A stretch of 64,000 nucleotides of DNA. Source: Qipengyuania xiamenensis. Lineage in GTDB: Bacteria > Pseudomonadota > Alphaproteobacteria > Sphingomonadales > Sphingomonadaceae. Both the position numbers and the translations under genes were made by a program. This document shows positions 7,244 through 15,678 of this stretch, in pieces (positions within the stretch are counted from its first letter, which is position 1; each line of letters starts with the position of its first letter). The stretch is taken from positions 248,001 through 312,000 of the forward strand of contig NZ_JAIGNM010000003.1 of the NCBI RefSeq assembly GCF_019711495.1, read 5' to 3'. The notes beneath the pieces were generated by a model, which searched no databases, was not told where the DNA came from, and worked only from the letters and a program-made list of their open reading frames with translations.

Positions 7244-8707
7244 TTAGATGGGGGCGCGCGAGAGTGGGAACAAGGGATGGAACGCCCAGGCGTTTTCCGA
7301 GAAGCCTTCCACGCCGGCGCGAACCTGCGACCAGCGGATGGGTGCGCCCAGCGGAATATACAGGTTCGTGGAGAGCAGCGTCGATTCCGCTTCCGCGAGG
7401 TAAGACGCCTCTTCGGCGGAATTCAGCGCATCGAGCGCGAGCTGCATAAGGTAATCGGCATCAGGCGAGCACACGCGCGGCGAAACGCTGCAGTGGAACT
7501 GGTTGAGGAACCAGCGTGCCCCGGCATAGCGCGCCGTCTCGTCCCGCAAGGCAAGGTCTGCGCCTTGACCCGGACGGGCCCGCTTTGCGTCGATCCCGAC
7601 GGTCGCGAAATCGCGCTGCAATGCCGCAAACAGGATGTCGGACCCGGGCCCCGGGGGAAGGTCGATAATCACTTCGGCTGAATTCGACGTTGCGCTTTCC
7701 CATGCCCGTACGAGCGAAGAGGCGCGTGCCCTGCGCTGTTCAAGGGTAACGCCAGGCCATCGTTCGCCCTGTTCGGCGGTATATGCCGGCAGACCAGCCG
7801 GCACGATTCGAGTGGTGTCTGCCCAACCCCCGAGATTGAACTGCTGGACGAGGCCGGTTCGGTCGATGGCCAGCGCCAGGGCCTCGCGGTTGGTGGCGCT
7901 GGCCAGGAAATCGTCCGTGCGGATCACATCGAGGCCGAACAGCCCCAAGGTGGAATCCAGCCGCACCGTTCCGCGGGAAAGTGCGTCGGTGACCGCCAGC
8001 GGCAGTGACGCCATGCGCCCACCGAAGATTGCGTCGACCTGGCCGCGGGAGAAGGCTCTCGCCGCATCCGGGGCCTGCGTCGGGATGACCTGCACGGCAC
8101 GCGTAATTTCGTCCCAGTTCGACTGCTCGGCCATACCGCGCTGTTCGGGAGGGATTGCGATCAACATGGCCGCATCCCCCTCGCGCGTAACGCTCATCGG
8201 GCCGGCCTCGCCCCGTTCCAGATCGACGCCGAGTTCTGGCTGGGCGAGCAATTGGAGCAGTGTAGGCATCGGGCTGCTCAGCCGGATCTCGATGACCCTG
8301 CCGGTCATCGCCCGCACTTCGGTCACCTTGGCAAGGTCCAGGCCCAGGCTGTCACCTTCGTGCTGGCGGATCTTCCGGCGAAAGGATTCGGCAACCGCCT
8401 GAGCCGTCAGGCGGGACCCGTCGGGCAGGTCGAACTCGGTGATACGGAAAATATAGCTGCGACCGTCGTCGGTGACGATCCACCGCTCTGCCAGCGCCGG
8501 GACGACTTCGCCCACCTGGTTGAATCGCACCAGACCCTGACGGCTGGCAGCCCTTATGGCTCGCTGCGATTGGGATGCTGCCTCAGGGCCAGCCGAGGCA
8601 TCGGGGCCCGGATCGATGAAAGCGATATCGACAACGCCATCGTCCTGCGATGCAGTGCACGAGGCGAGTACTGCAAGGGCAAGTAGGGATGGGCCGATAC
8701 GATGCAT
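7244..8707 (-). CDS. Extracellular solute-binding lipoprotein, family 5 (peptide/nickel type)
   Basis: A 487-residue periplasmic binding protein of the SBP_bac_5 type. The signal peptide ends in the lipobox LASC near residue 17, so it should be lipid-anchored. ALAERWIVTDDGRSYIFRI near residue 68 is the family core, and REALALAIDR near residue 275 fits domain II. No ABC permease or ATPase is near, so it is an orphan binding protein. The substrate cannot be told from sequence; family members bind oligopeptides, nickel or murein peptides. Confidence 0.85.
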   Translation of the reverse strand: MHRIGPSLLALAVLASCTASQDDGVVDIAFIDPGPDASAGPEAASQSQRAIRAASRQGLVRFNQVGEVVPALAERWIVTDDGRSYIFRITEFDLPDGSRLTAQAVAESFRRKIRQHEGDSLGLDLAKVTEVRAMTGRVIEIRLSSPMPTLLQLLAQPELGVDLERGEAGPMSVTREGDAAMLIAIPPEQRGMAEQSNWDEITRAVQVIPTQAPDAARAFSRGQVDAIFGGRMASLPLAVTDALSRGTVRLDSTLGLFGLDVIRTDDFLASATNREALALAIDRTGLVQQFNLGGWADTTRIVPAGLPAYTAEQGERWPGVTLEQRRARASSLVRAWESATSNSAEVIIDLPPGPGSDILFAALQRDFATVGIDAKRARPGQGADLALRDETARYAGARWFLNQFHCSVSPRVCSPDADYLMQLALDALNSAEEASYLAEAESTLLSTNLYIPLGAPIRWSQVRAGVEGFSENAWAFHPLFPLSRAPI

Positions 8708-8750
8708 CGCAGCGGCCTAGCAGGCAGGCCGTGCGGCGCAAACGTCCAAT

Positions 8751-9116
8751 CTAGACGCGGCGAATGTTCCAGTCGGCATTGCGCGGTGCTACTGCGGGGC
8801 GGGCATAACGCGGCGCTTCGCTCTGTTCGCCAACCAGCTGGGTTCTGGCGAGAGATGCATTAATGGGCTCTTCGAAAGCCACACCCACGCGCGAACCCTG
8901 AGTCCAGGCGATCTTGCCCATGACCGAACCGATGTTGCGCAGTTCGACCATGACCCGCTCTCCGCTGCGAAGCATGGCGGTGCTTTCCACCATCATGCCG
9001 CCGTCGGACAGGTTGCGGATCTTGACGCGCTCGGCCTCGGCCGCACCTTCACGGCGCAGGCCGGCCATGAAAAACAGGCTGTCCCGCTTGAGGTTGCGGG
9101 TATCGATAGCAGTCAT
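8751..9116 (-). CDS. PilZ domain protein
   Basis: A 121-residue single-domain PilZ protein. RNLSDGGMMVES near residue 34 matches the N/DxSxxG cyclic-di-GMP motif, and the preceding arginines (LRREG) could provide the RxxxR half. VGVAFEEPIN near residue 78 fits the terminal strand of the barrel. I chose the ATG at 9116 because GGAG lies nine bases before it; a GTG at 9143 is in frame but lacks a ribosome site. Likely a cyclic-di-GMP or other signal-responsive adaptor. Confidence 0.82.
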   Translation of the reverse strand: MTAIDTRNLKRDSLFFMAGLRREGAAEAERVKIRNLSDGGMMVESTAMLRSGERVMVELRNIGSVMGKIAWTQGSRVGVAFEEPINASLARTQLVGEQSEAPRYARPAVAPRNADWNIRRV

Positions 9117-9241
9117 CCCAAGCGTCTCCAGTTGGATGCTCACCCGTCAGTACGATCCACGCACGGGTTTAGGCGCCGCTCTCATAAGCATTGGTTTCGG
9201 CCAATGGTTAATTTGGAAACTTCCCGAAAAGGGACAGTCGC

Positions 9242-9700
9242 TCAGTTGTCGCGCGAAATCTTTTCGCGGCGCTCGTGCGCTTCCTGCGCCTCAACCGTCA
9301 TGGTCGCGACGGGCCGTGCAATCAGGCGGCGCAGGCCGATCGGATCGCCGGTGACTTCGCACCAGCCGTATTCACCCGCATCGATACGACGCAGGGCGGA
9401 ATCGATTTTCGAGATCAGCTTCCGCTGGCGGTCGCGCGTGCGCAGTTCGATGCCCCAGTCGGTTTCCGAAGACGCGCGGTCGTTGAGGTCGGGCTCGCGG
9501 ATCGGGCCGTCCTGCAGCGACTGGAGCGTCTGGCCGGCTGCATCATGGATCGACTTCTTCCAGTCCAGCAACAGCATGCGGAAATAGTCGAGCTGACGCT
9601 CGCCCATGTACTCTTCATCGTCTGACGGGACATAGTCCTTGTCGACGGCAGCCTTGGCCTGCTTGAGTTTTTCGGAAACATTCGACGCCGAGGTGGCCAT
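9242..9700 (-). CDS. dksA: DksA/TraR family RNA polymerase-binding transcription factor
   Basis: A 152-residue DksA homologue that would bind in the RNA polymerase secondary channel and act with ppGpp. The N-terminal coiled coil holds the usual acidic tip region (residues about 50-100). The C-terminal domain reads YGWCEVTGDPIGLRRL then ARPVATMTVEAQEAHERRE. Only one of the four classical zinc cysteines remains, as in other alphaproteobacterial DksA proteins. The ATG at 9700 follows AAAGG; a GTG four codons upstream is less well placed. Confidence 0.9.
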   Translation of the reverse strand: MATSASNVSEKLKQAKAAVDKDYVPSDDEEYMGERQLDYFRMLLLDWKKSIHDAAGQTLQSLQDGPIREPDLNDRASSETDWGIELRTRDRQRKLISKIDSALRRIDAGEYGWCEVTGDPIGLRRLIARPVATMTVEAQEAHERREKISRDN

Positions 9701-9989
9701 TGAGCCTTTCACCCTTCTTCCAAAATCGCATCCGAAGAGCCGCTTGACCCGCCGGTCCGGATTTTTCCGGTACCCGCAGCGCTCCGATGGCGCGGCCTAT
9801 AGGAGCCGTGCCTTGGAGGCACAAGCGGCTTTCCGAATTCATCCCATAGCCTGTGACACATTAAGCGCAGCCTACCGGCAAGGACCCCAGCAAATAGTGA
9901 AGATCGGCGTTAACCATTTATTGACCATAAAGGCCGACACCTGAGCTTGTCCGGCAGGGGAGCCGGGTTGAATTGGGGGAGTTTGTAAG
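9701..9989. other. Divergent intergenic region between dksA and the Sel1 gene
   Basis: About 290 bases with promoters for both flanking genes presumably inside. It holds the inverted repeat CCGGATTTTTCCGG near 9756 and an imperfect hairpin near 9803-9831 followed by CTTTCC. No open frame with coding character is evident. GGGGGAG at about 9974-9980 is the ribosome site of the Sel1 gene. Confidence 0.5.
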
Positions 9990-10319
9990 ATGCAACTCAA
10001 GTCCATCGAAGGCGGCGCAGGCCGGATCGAACAGAGCGACGAGGCACTCGTCACCATCGCCGAACACCTGGCCGATTACGAGCAAGGCAGCATCGACGCG
10101 CTCTATGCGCTCGGCGTCGCGTTCTCGACCGGAAGCCATGGCTGCACCACCGACATGATCGAAGCGCACAAATGGTTCAATATCGCGGCCTCGAAGGGTC
10201 ACGAGGAAGCTGCATGGTGCCGCGCCGACGTTTCGGACGAAATGACCGCTCGCGAGATCGCAGAGGCCCAGCGCCGTGCCCGCGAATGGCTCATTGCCGG
10301 ATCGCGCAAGGTTGCCTGA
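9990..10319 (+). CDS. Short Sel1-repeat-like protein
   Basis: A 109-residue protein. DALYALGVAFSTGSHGC followed by DMIEAHKWFNIAASKGHEEAAW (residues about 33-72) is one to two Sel1-like repeats, and the C-terminus is a charged helix. Sel1 repeats mediate protein-protein contacts. There is no signal peptide, so it is probably cytoplasmic. A good GGGGAG ribosome site precedes the ATG. It ends one base before the convergent acyltransferase gene. Partner unknown. Confidence 0.8.
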   Translation: MQLKSIEGGAGRIEQSDEALVTIAEHLADYEQGSIDALYALGVAFSTGSHGCTTDMIEAHKWFNIAASKGHEEAAWCRADVSDEMTAREIAEAQRRAREWLIAGSRKVA

Positions 10320-10320
10320 C

Positions 10321-11457
10321 CTAGACGGATTTCCTGAAGGGCGTTCTTCGCTCGAGATAATTGCGGTCGGCGGCCACGCCTTCGCGCTCTCGCTCGAGGA
10401 ACTCCGCCACCGCCGCGCGGAAGCCGGAATCGGCGAACCAGTGGGCGGAAACCGTCTCGACGGGCTCATAACCGCGGGCGAGTTTGTGCCCGCCCTGGGC
10501 ACCCGCCTCCACGCGTGAGAGTCCCAGTTCGATCGCCACGTCGATCGCCTGGTAATAGCACAGCTCGAAATGCAGGAAACGGACCTGCTTCGAACAGCCC
10601 CAATAGCGACCATAAAGCGCGTCGCCACCGATGAAATTGAGTGCACCGGCAATCGGTTGGCCATCTTCGAGCGCAAGTACCAGTACGATCTTTCCGCCCA
10701 TCCGCTCGCCGAACAGGTCGAACGCCTCGCGGGTCAGATAGGGCTGGCCCCACTTGCGGGCCCCCGTATCCTGATAGAAAAGCCAGAAGGCATCCCAATG
10801 TTCTGCGCGTATCGCGTCACCGCTCAGCCGGACGATTTCCAGACCCTCCTGCGCGGCGGCCCGCTCCTTGCGCAGGTCCTTGCGCTTGCGGGAGGTCAAT
10901 GTGGCGAGGAAATCCTCGAAACTGCCGAAATCCTGATTGACCCAGTGGAACTGGATGTCGCTGCGCAAAAGCCATCCGGCCTCTTCGAAAAGCCCGACCT
11001 GGTCGGGTTCGATGAAGGTCGCATGTGCCGACGAGAAACCGTTTTGCAGGCAAAGTTGCTCGGCTGCGGACAAAAGTGGCGCGGCTAGCGAGGTGTCGGA
11101 CAATAACAGGCGCGGCCCGGTGGCTGGCGTGAACGGCGCTGCAATCTGGAGCTTGGGGTAATAGCGCCCCCCTGCCCGCTCCCACGCATCGGCAAAGGCA
11201 TGGTCGAAGACATATTCGCCCTGGCTGTGCCCCTTCGCATATGACGGCATTGCGGCGAGCGGAGGGCCGTCTTCGGAAGAAATGACCAGCGGGACGGGCT
11301 GCCATCCGGTGCCCGGCCCCACGCTGCCCGAATCCTCCAGCGAGGTCAGGAATTCATGGCTCATGAAGGGATTGTCGCCCGCCAGCGCATTCCATGCCGC
11401 ACGGTCGATCGCGCCGACCGATCCGGCGACACGTGCAGCAAGCCCCTCGCCGTTCAC
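10321..11457 (-). CDS. GNAT family N-acetyltransferase of the FemAB-like type (PF04339-like)
   Basis: A 378-residue protein. GDNPFMSHEFLTSLEDSG near residue 22 and the sequence around QGEYVFDHAFADAWER are typical of the FemAB-like GNAT family often labelled peptidogalycan biosynthesis or recognition. Toward the C-terminus, ELCYYQAIDVAIELGLSRV and QGGHKLARGY are further conserved signatures. Substrate unknown. The start is GTG at 11457 inside the GTGA overlap with the GDPD gene; upstream codons belong to that gene. It is the last of five overlapping genes. Confidence 0.85.
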   Translation of the reverse strand: MNGEGLAARVAGSVGAIDRAAWNALAGDNPFMSHEFLTSLEDSGSVGPGTGWQPVPLVISSEDGPPLAAMPSYAKGHSQGEYVFDHAFADAWERAGGRYYPKLQIAAPFTPATGPRLLLSDTSLAAPLLSAAEQLCLQNGFSSAHATFIEPDQVGLFEEAGWLLRSDIQFHWVNQDFGSFEDFLATLTSRKRKDLRKERAAAQEGLEIVRLSGDAIRAEHWDAFWLFYQDTGARKWGQPYLTREAFDLFGERMGGKIVLVLALEDGQPIAGALNFIGGDALYGRYWGCSKQVRFLHFELCYYQAIDVAIELGLSRVEAGAQGGHKLARGYEPVETVSAHWFADSGFRAAVAEFLEREREGVAADRNYLERRTPFRKSV

Positions 11458-12224
11458 GCCAGCCCTTCCCCTTCGGCAATCGACGCGTCGGCGTGCAACC
11501 CGGCATGCGCCCGCGTCTCGGTCGAATTCACGGTCCATGTGAGCACCGGCAGGCCGCGCTCTCTCAGGCCCTCGACCATCGGATTCGGCAGGGCCGCGAC
11601 ATGGTAGGCGATGAATTCGGGTCGCGCCGCCCAAAGTGCGACGTGGCGTTGCCACGCCTTCTGCGTCATCCCTTGTTCGTCTTCGCGCATGACGAGGCCG
11701 CGCACCGTTTGCGGCGAATGTTCTGCAAACCACACACAAACGCGAGGATCGAAGCTCATCACCGCATGCGGTCCTGCATAGCCTTTCAGCGCATGGGCAA
11801 CCGCGCGGCAGGATCGCTTTACGTCATAGCCGCGCTTCGACTTGATCTCGATCAGGATCGGGACCCTGCCGCCCAGGATTGGTAGCAGATCGTCGAGGCG
11901 GGCAATCTTGTGCTCGCTGTCGAGGAAGGCAATTTGCGAGAGTTCCTCGGCGGAATGGCTGGCGGTGGGACCGCTGACGGCGGTCAATCGGTCTAGCTCC
12001 CAGTCGTGGAGGAGCATCGCACAGCCGTCGCGGCTGCGCTGGATATCGCATTCGATGCCGAGCCCGCGCTCGGCCGCGAGCGCGAAAGCGGCCAGCGAGT
12101 TTTCCGGAACGCCGTCCGAATGCAGGCCGCGATGGGCATAGGTCCAGTCGCGCAGCCAGCCGACCCGCGCCGGGTCGGGCTGGCCGACAATCAGTGCATC
12201 AAGCCTTGAGAGCAACGATCGCAT
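11454..12224 (-). CDS. Glycerophosphodiester phosphodiesterase
   Basis: A 256-residue GDPD-family enzyme that hydrolyses glycerophosphodiesters to glycerol 3-phosphate and an alcohol. AHRGLHSDGVPENSLAAF near residue 27 has the HR and E-N catalytic motif, followed by IECDIQRSRDG and LLHDWELDR, which supply metal ligands and the second His. No signal peptide is seen, so it is likely cytoplasmic. The ATG at 12224 overlaps the end of the RidA gene by 26 bases; the next start in frame would delete conserved residues. Confidence 0.9.
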   Translation of the reverse strand: MRSLLSRLDALIVGQPDPARVGWLRDWTYAHRGLHSDGVPENSLAAFALAAERGLGIECDIQRSRDGCAMLLHDWELDRLTAVSGPTASHSAEELSQIAFLDSEHKIARLDDLLPILGGRVPILIEIKSKRGYDVKRSCRAVAHALKGYAGPHAVMSFDPRVCVWFAEHSPQTVRGLVMREDEQGMTQKAWQRHVALWAARPEFIAYHVAALPNPMVEGLRERGLPVLTWTVNSTETRAHAGLHADASIAEGEGLA

Positions 12225-12654
12225 CGACTTCGACAGCAGCGTCGAGCGGCAGGACCGGCACGCCGACGGCACTACGGGCGTGCTTGCCGACATCGCCGAA
12301 GACTTCGTACATCAGGTCCGACGCTCCGTTGATGACCTTGGGCTGGTCGGTGAACTCGGGAACCGAGGCAACGAAACCACCCAGCTTCACGAATTGCGCG
12401 ACCCGTTCGAGCAGGCCGGCAGCTTCGAGCTGCGCGAGAATCATCAGGCCGCATGCGCGCGCAGCTTCGTGCCCGCGCTCGATCGACACGTCCTTGCCGA
12501 GCTTGCCGGTGACGAGATTGCCGTCAACGAACGGCAGCTGCCCCGAAACATAGGCGATATGACCATCGACGACGACCGGCTGGTAGCTGGCAACGGGAGC
12601 CGCTGCCTTCGGGAGCTTCACTCCCATTTCCTCAAGTCGTTCGTGAACTCTCAT
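12199..12654 (-). CDS. RidA family protein
   Basis: A 151-residue RidA/YjgF-family protein. The core fold is seen from PVVVDGHIAYVSGQLPFVDG to ARSAVGVPVLPLDAAVEVD. RidA family members deaminate reactive enamine/imine intermediates, but this longer subfamily (with an MRVHERLEEMGVKLP start) has no clearly established substrate, and the catalytic arginine of archetypal RidA is not obvious. The ATG at 12654 lies in an ATGA overlap with the HAD gene stop. Confidence 0.85.
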   Translation of the reverse strand: MRVHERLEEMGVKLPKAAAPVASYQPVVVDGHIAYVSGQLPFVDGNLVTGKLGKDVSIERGHEAARACGLMILAQLEAAGLLERVAQFVKLGGFVASVPEFTDQPKVINGASDLMYEVFGDVGKHARSAVGVPVLPLDAAVEVDAIVALKA

Positions 12655-13280
12655 GCTTCTTCCTTTTCCAATTGCCTGCGCAGCCACGGCAGCGCTTCGG
12701 CCCAAGTGTCGATCCGGGCATCGGCATGGCCCGAACTATGCGCGCAATCGATGTGCGGGGCGAGCATCGGTTCGCCGCACAAATGGAGCGTCGTGATTTC
12801 GGAGATCGCCTCGCGGGCCGAACGGTGATGCTGCGCGAGATCGTCGATGAAGATGGCCTTCGAGGGCGAATACTCCTGAAGGATGCTCTGCAGTGCCGGA
12901 CCCTTCGGGCCCTGGTTGGTGAATACCCGCGCGTTCAGGCCATGGCCCGCCAGCTGTTCGGTACGCATCTGCTGCCGCTTGTCGACGAGGTTGGTGAGGA
13001 TGACGACATCGGCCTCCTCGGCCAGCGTATTGATGCCTTCGATTGCGCCGGGGATGGGATCCTGCCGATGCATTTCCGTATCGAAGAACCGGCCGAGCAT
13101 TTTCCAGATATCGTCGGGTGCAAGCACCTCGCCGCTATCCTGCCAGCGCAACGCCTGACTGAAATCGTTTCCGGTCATGCGGAATTCCACGCCCTGCGTT
13201 TCGGCCAGCCAGTCCTTGAACGGCGAGACCATATAGAGGAGCACCTCGTCGCAGTCCGAGATGATGAGCGGGCGTGTCAT
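12651..13280 (-). CDS. HAD family hydrolase
   Basis: A 209-residue haloacid dehalogenase-like hydrolase. The nucleophile motif IISDCDEVL has its aspartates at residues 9 and 11, VVILTNL near residue 93 is motif II, and KAIFIDDLAQHH near residue 140 is motif III/IV with the acidic pair. A cap region is inserted between. Substrate unknown, probably a small phosphorylated molecule. Its ATG overlaps the DUF3572 gene stop and its stop overlaps the RidA gene start, both as ATGA. Confidence 0.87.
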   Translation of the reverse strand: MTRPLIISDCDEVLLYMVSPFKDWLAETQGVEFRMTGNDFSQALRWQDSGEVLAPDDIWKMLGRFFDTEMHRQDPIPGAIEGINTLAEEADVVILTNLVDKRQQMRTEQLAGHGLNARVFTNQGPKGPALQSILQEYSPSKAIFIDDLAQHHRSAREAISEITTLHLCGEPMLAPHIDCAHSSGHADARIDTWAEALPWLRRQLEKEEA

Positions 13281-13567
13281 GAATTCAGCTCCCTGGCAGC
13301 GGCGACCAGCGTTTCCGGTTTGGTGTTCAGTGCATCGGCGGCGGCGATGAGATCGGGTTCATGAGCCGCCAGAAATTCAAGAACGGCGGCCTGCACGGCC
13401 CGTTCCATTATCCCGTGCCTCAGGCGCTCGGGCGTGAGGCCGGTCAGCGACAGCAGGCGATCGGCGCGGCGTTCGTCGGTCAGCGCCCAGCCGAGTGCCT
13501 CGAGCGCGAGGACTTCGGGCGCGCGAGCGTCTCCATCCGCCGATTTGTCACCTCTCGGAATTGTCAC
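13277..13567 (-). CDS. DUF3572 family protein
   Basis: A 96-residue protein of the alphaproteobacterial DUF3572 family. EVLALEALGWALTDERRADRLL and the helical LTPERLRHG segment are typical. It is probably all-helical and cytoplasmic, function unknown. The start is GTG at 13567; ribosome-site spacing is not ideal (AGGA four bases before, or GGAG thirteen before). Placement divergent from divK recurs in alphaproteobacteria. It is the first gene of the five-gene overlapping cluster. Confidence 0.85.
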   Translation of the reverse strand: MTIPRGDKSADGDARAPEVLALEALGWALTDERRADRLLSLTGLTPERLRHGIMERAVQAAVLEFLAAHEPDLIAAADALNTKPETLVAAARELNS

Positions 13568-13620
13568 TGGTCCTGCTAACTCCTAAGCCCTGCCAGCAAG
13601 TGACAGGAGTGACCCGCCCC

Positions 13621-13989
13621 GTGGCAAAGAGAATCCTCGTTGTCGAGGACAACGACCTCAACCGTAAGCTGTTTTGCGACGTGCTCAAAGCGAGCGGATA
13701 CGAGGTGGTGCCGGTTTCCGATGGCAGCAATGTGGTGGCGACCGCGAAGAAGTTCCACCCCGAGCTGGTCATCATGGATATCCAGCTGCCCAATATCAGC
13801 GGGGTCGACCTGATCACCCAACTGAAGGCGGATTCCGATTTCGACGAGGTTCCCGTGCTGGCGGTCACCGCCTATGCCGGCAAGGGCGACGAAGAACGCA
13901 TTCGCGAAGCAGGCGCGCAGGATTATCTCGCCAAGCCGGTGTCGATCGGGCCCTTCATGGCCGCCGTGCGCAAGCTGCTCGACGGATAA
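13621..13989 (+). CDS. divK: Single-domain response regulator, DivK-like
   Basis: A 122-residue receiver domain without an output domain. The acidic pocket is E9-D10, the phospho-acceptor is D53 in IMDIQLP, the conserved threonine is in VTAYAGKGDEERI and the lysine in AKPVS. The match to DivK, which controls cell polarity and the cell cycle through DivJ/PleC-type kinases in Caulobacter, is strong across its length. The GTG at 13621 has GGAG eleven bases upstream. No kinase is adjacent. Confidence 0.9.
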   Translation: MAKRILVVEDNDLNRKLFCDVLKASGYEVVPVSDGSNVVATAKKFHPELVIMDIQLPNISGVDLITQLKADSDFDEVPVLAVTAYAGKGDEERIREAGAQDYLAKPVSIGPFMAAVRKLLDG

Positions 13990-14028
13990 TCGGGGGCGCG
14001 GCATGCAATCGAATGGATTAGCCCGCGC

Positions 14029-14057
14029 TTGACAAAACGCGGCGGAAACCGCTTTGC
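14029..14057 (+). promoter_or_regulatory. Possible promoter for the sphingolipid gene pair
   Basis: A perfect TTGACA -35 hexamer lies at 14029-14034, about 90 bases before the acyl carrier protein gene. The corresponding -10 at 17-base spacing (CTTTGC) is weak. GCGGAAACCGC nearby forms a small inverted repeat. Tentative. Confidence 0.35.
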
Positions 14058-14120
14058 CGCCTCATTCGTTACGATCCGCGAATGCGGGTCGCACTGCACA
14101 AGTTAGAATTGGACCTTTTC

Positions 14121-14366
14121 ATGGACCGTGCCCAGGTAGACGCGAAGATCCGCGAACTCGCCGAACCCTTCAACAAGAAGGGCGTTACCATCACCGAAGA
14201 GACGACCTTCCAGAACGATCTGGAATTTGACAGCCTTACGGTCATGGATTTCGTTGCCGATATCGAAGACGAGTTCGACATCATCATCTCGATGAACCAG
14301 CAGGCCGAGATCGAAAACTACGGCCAGCTGGTCGACGCGGTAAACAAGCTGCAGGCCGACGCATGA
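14121..14366 (+). CDS. acpR: Acyl carrier protein dedicated to sphingolipid synthesis
   Basis: An 81-residue acyl carrier protein. The 4-phosphopantetheine serine is S38 in the motif FDSLTVMDFV, and the acidic DIEDEFDI recognition helix follows. Its ATGA overlap with the serine palmitoyltransferase gene and the known use of a dedicated ACP (AcpR) by bacterial serine palmitoyltransferases suggest that it delivers the long-chain acyl group. The ATG at 14121 gives a normal ACP length; an in-frame ATG at 14082 would add 13 residues. Neither has a strong ribosome site. Confidence 0.85.
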   Translation: MDRAQVDAKIRELAEPFNKKGVTITEETTFQNDLEFDSLTVMDFVADIEDEFDIIISMNQQAEIENYGQLVDAVNKLQADA

Positions 14367-15619
14367 GCGAAGGTATCATCCAGCCGGACCAGCCGGAACC
14401 GATCGAGGGCCACGCAGGCGACAAGGACCTCTTCTCCAAGTTCGACGACATCATCGCTCTACGCGAAGGACTGCTCGCAACCGGCCAGACCGACCCCTTC
14501 AACCTGGTGATGGAAAAGGTCCTCTCGCCGACCCGCGCGATCTGCAACGGTCGCGAGACGATCCTGCTCGGCACTTACAATTACATGGGCATGACCTTCG
14601 ACCCGGACGTGGTCGAAGCGGGCAAGCAGGCGCTGGCCGATTTCGGTTCGGGCACCACCGGCAGCCGCGTTCTCAACGGCACCTACCAGGGCCACAAGGA
14701 ATGCGAAGAAGCCCTGCGCGAGTTCTACGACATGGACCACGCGATGGTCTTCTCGACCGGCTACCAGGCCAATCTCGGGATCATCAGCACCATCGCCGGC
14801 AAGGGTGACTACATCATCCTCGACATCGACAGCCATGCCAGCATCTGGGACGGCTGCGCCATGGGCAATGCCGAAGTCGTGCCGTTCAAGCACAACGACA
14901 TCGAAGCGATGGAAAAGCGCCTCAAGCGCATTCCGGAAGATGCCGGCAAGCTCGTCATCCTCGAAGGCGTCTACTCGATGCTGGGCGACGTCGCTCCGCT
15001 GAAGGAAATGGTCGCCGTCGCCAAGAAATACGGCGCGATGGTGCTGGTCGACGAAGCGCATTCGATGGGCTTCATCGGTGAACACGGTCGTGGCGTGGTC
15101 GAAGATGCCGGCGTGATCGACGATGTCGATTTCATCATCGGCACCTTCTCCAAGAGCGTCGGCACGGTCGGCGGTTTCTGCGTCTCGAACCATCCCAAGT
15201 TCGAGATCATGCGCCTCGTCTGTCGCCCCTATGTCTTCACCGCCTCGCTCCCACCGAGCGTTGTCGCGACTGCGGCGACCAGCATCCGCAAGCTGATGCA
15301 CGGTTCGAACAAGCGCGCGCACCTCTGGGAGAATTCGAAGAACCTCCACAAGGGTCTGCGCGATCTCGGCTTCAAGCTTGGCACCGAGGAACCGCAGAGC
15401 GCGATCATCGCGGTGATCATGCCCGACCTCCAGCAGGGCGCAGCCATGTGGGAAGCGCTGATCAAGAACGGCCTCTACGTGAACCTCGCGCGCCCGCCGG
15501 CGACGCCTGCGAACATGACGCTGCTGCGCTGCTCGCTGTGCGCCGAACATTCCGAAGAGGAAGTCGGCCAGATCCTCGACATCTTCGAGAAGTCGGGCAA
15601 GGAAATCGGCATCATCTAG
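14363..15619 (+). CDS. spt: Serine palmitoyltransferase
   Basis: A 418-residue soluble PLP enzyme of the alpha-oxoamine synthase family that condenses L-serine with an acyl thioester to 3-ketosphinganine, the first step of sphingolipid synthesis. LLGTYNYMGMTFDPDV near residue 68, the PLP-stacking motif DEAHSMGF near residue 231, and GTFSKSVGTVGGF with the Schiff-base lysine near residue 264 closely match the well-studied Sphingomonas enzyme. Length is the same as that homodimer. It overlaps the ACP gene by four bases. Confidence 0.96.
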   Translation: MSEGIIQPDQPEPIEGHAGDKDLFSKFDDIIALREGLLATGQTDPFNLVMEKVLSPTRAICNGRETILLGTYNYMGMTFDPDVVEAGKQALADFGSGTTGSRVLNGTYQGHKECEEALREFYDMDHAMVFSTGYQANLGIISTIAGKGDYIILDIDSHASIWDGCAMGNAEVVPFKHNDIEAMEKRLKRIPEDAGKLVILEGVYSMLGDVAPLKEMVAVAKKYGAMVLVDEAHSMGFIGEHGRGVVEDAGVIDDVDFIIGTFSKSVGTVGGFCVSNHPKFEIMRLVCRPYVFTASLPPSVVATAATSIRKLMHGSNKRAHLWENSKNLHKGLRDLGFKLGTEEPQSAIIAVIMPDLQQGAAMWEALIKNGLYVNLARPPATPANMTLLRCSLCAEHSEEEVGQILDIFEKSGKEIGII

Positions 15620-15678
15620 GCCGTCAGGGAACGCGGCTGCCTGCTCGTCCGTCTCATCGGGGAAAGGAGATTTCTGCG

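Noticed and set aside
10466..11305. Several open frames in alternative frames of the acyltransferase gene
   Set aside because: The real frame has clear FemAB-like motifs throughout. The others are Arg/Pro-rich shadows.
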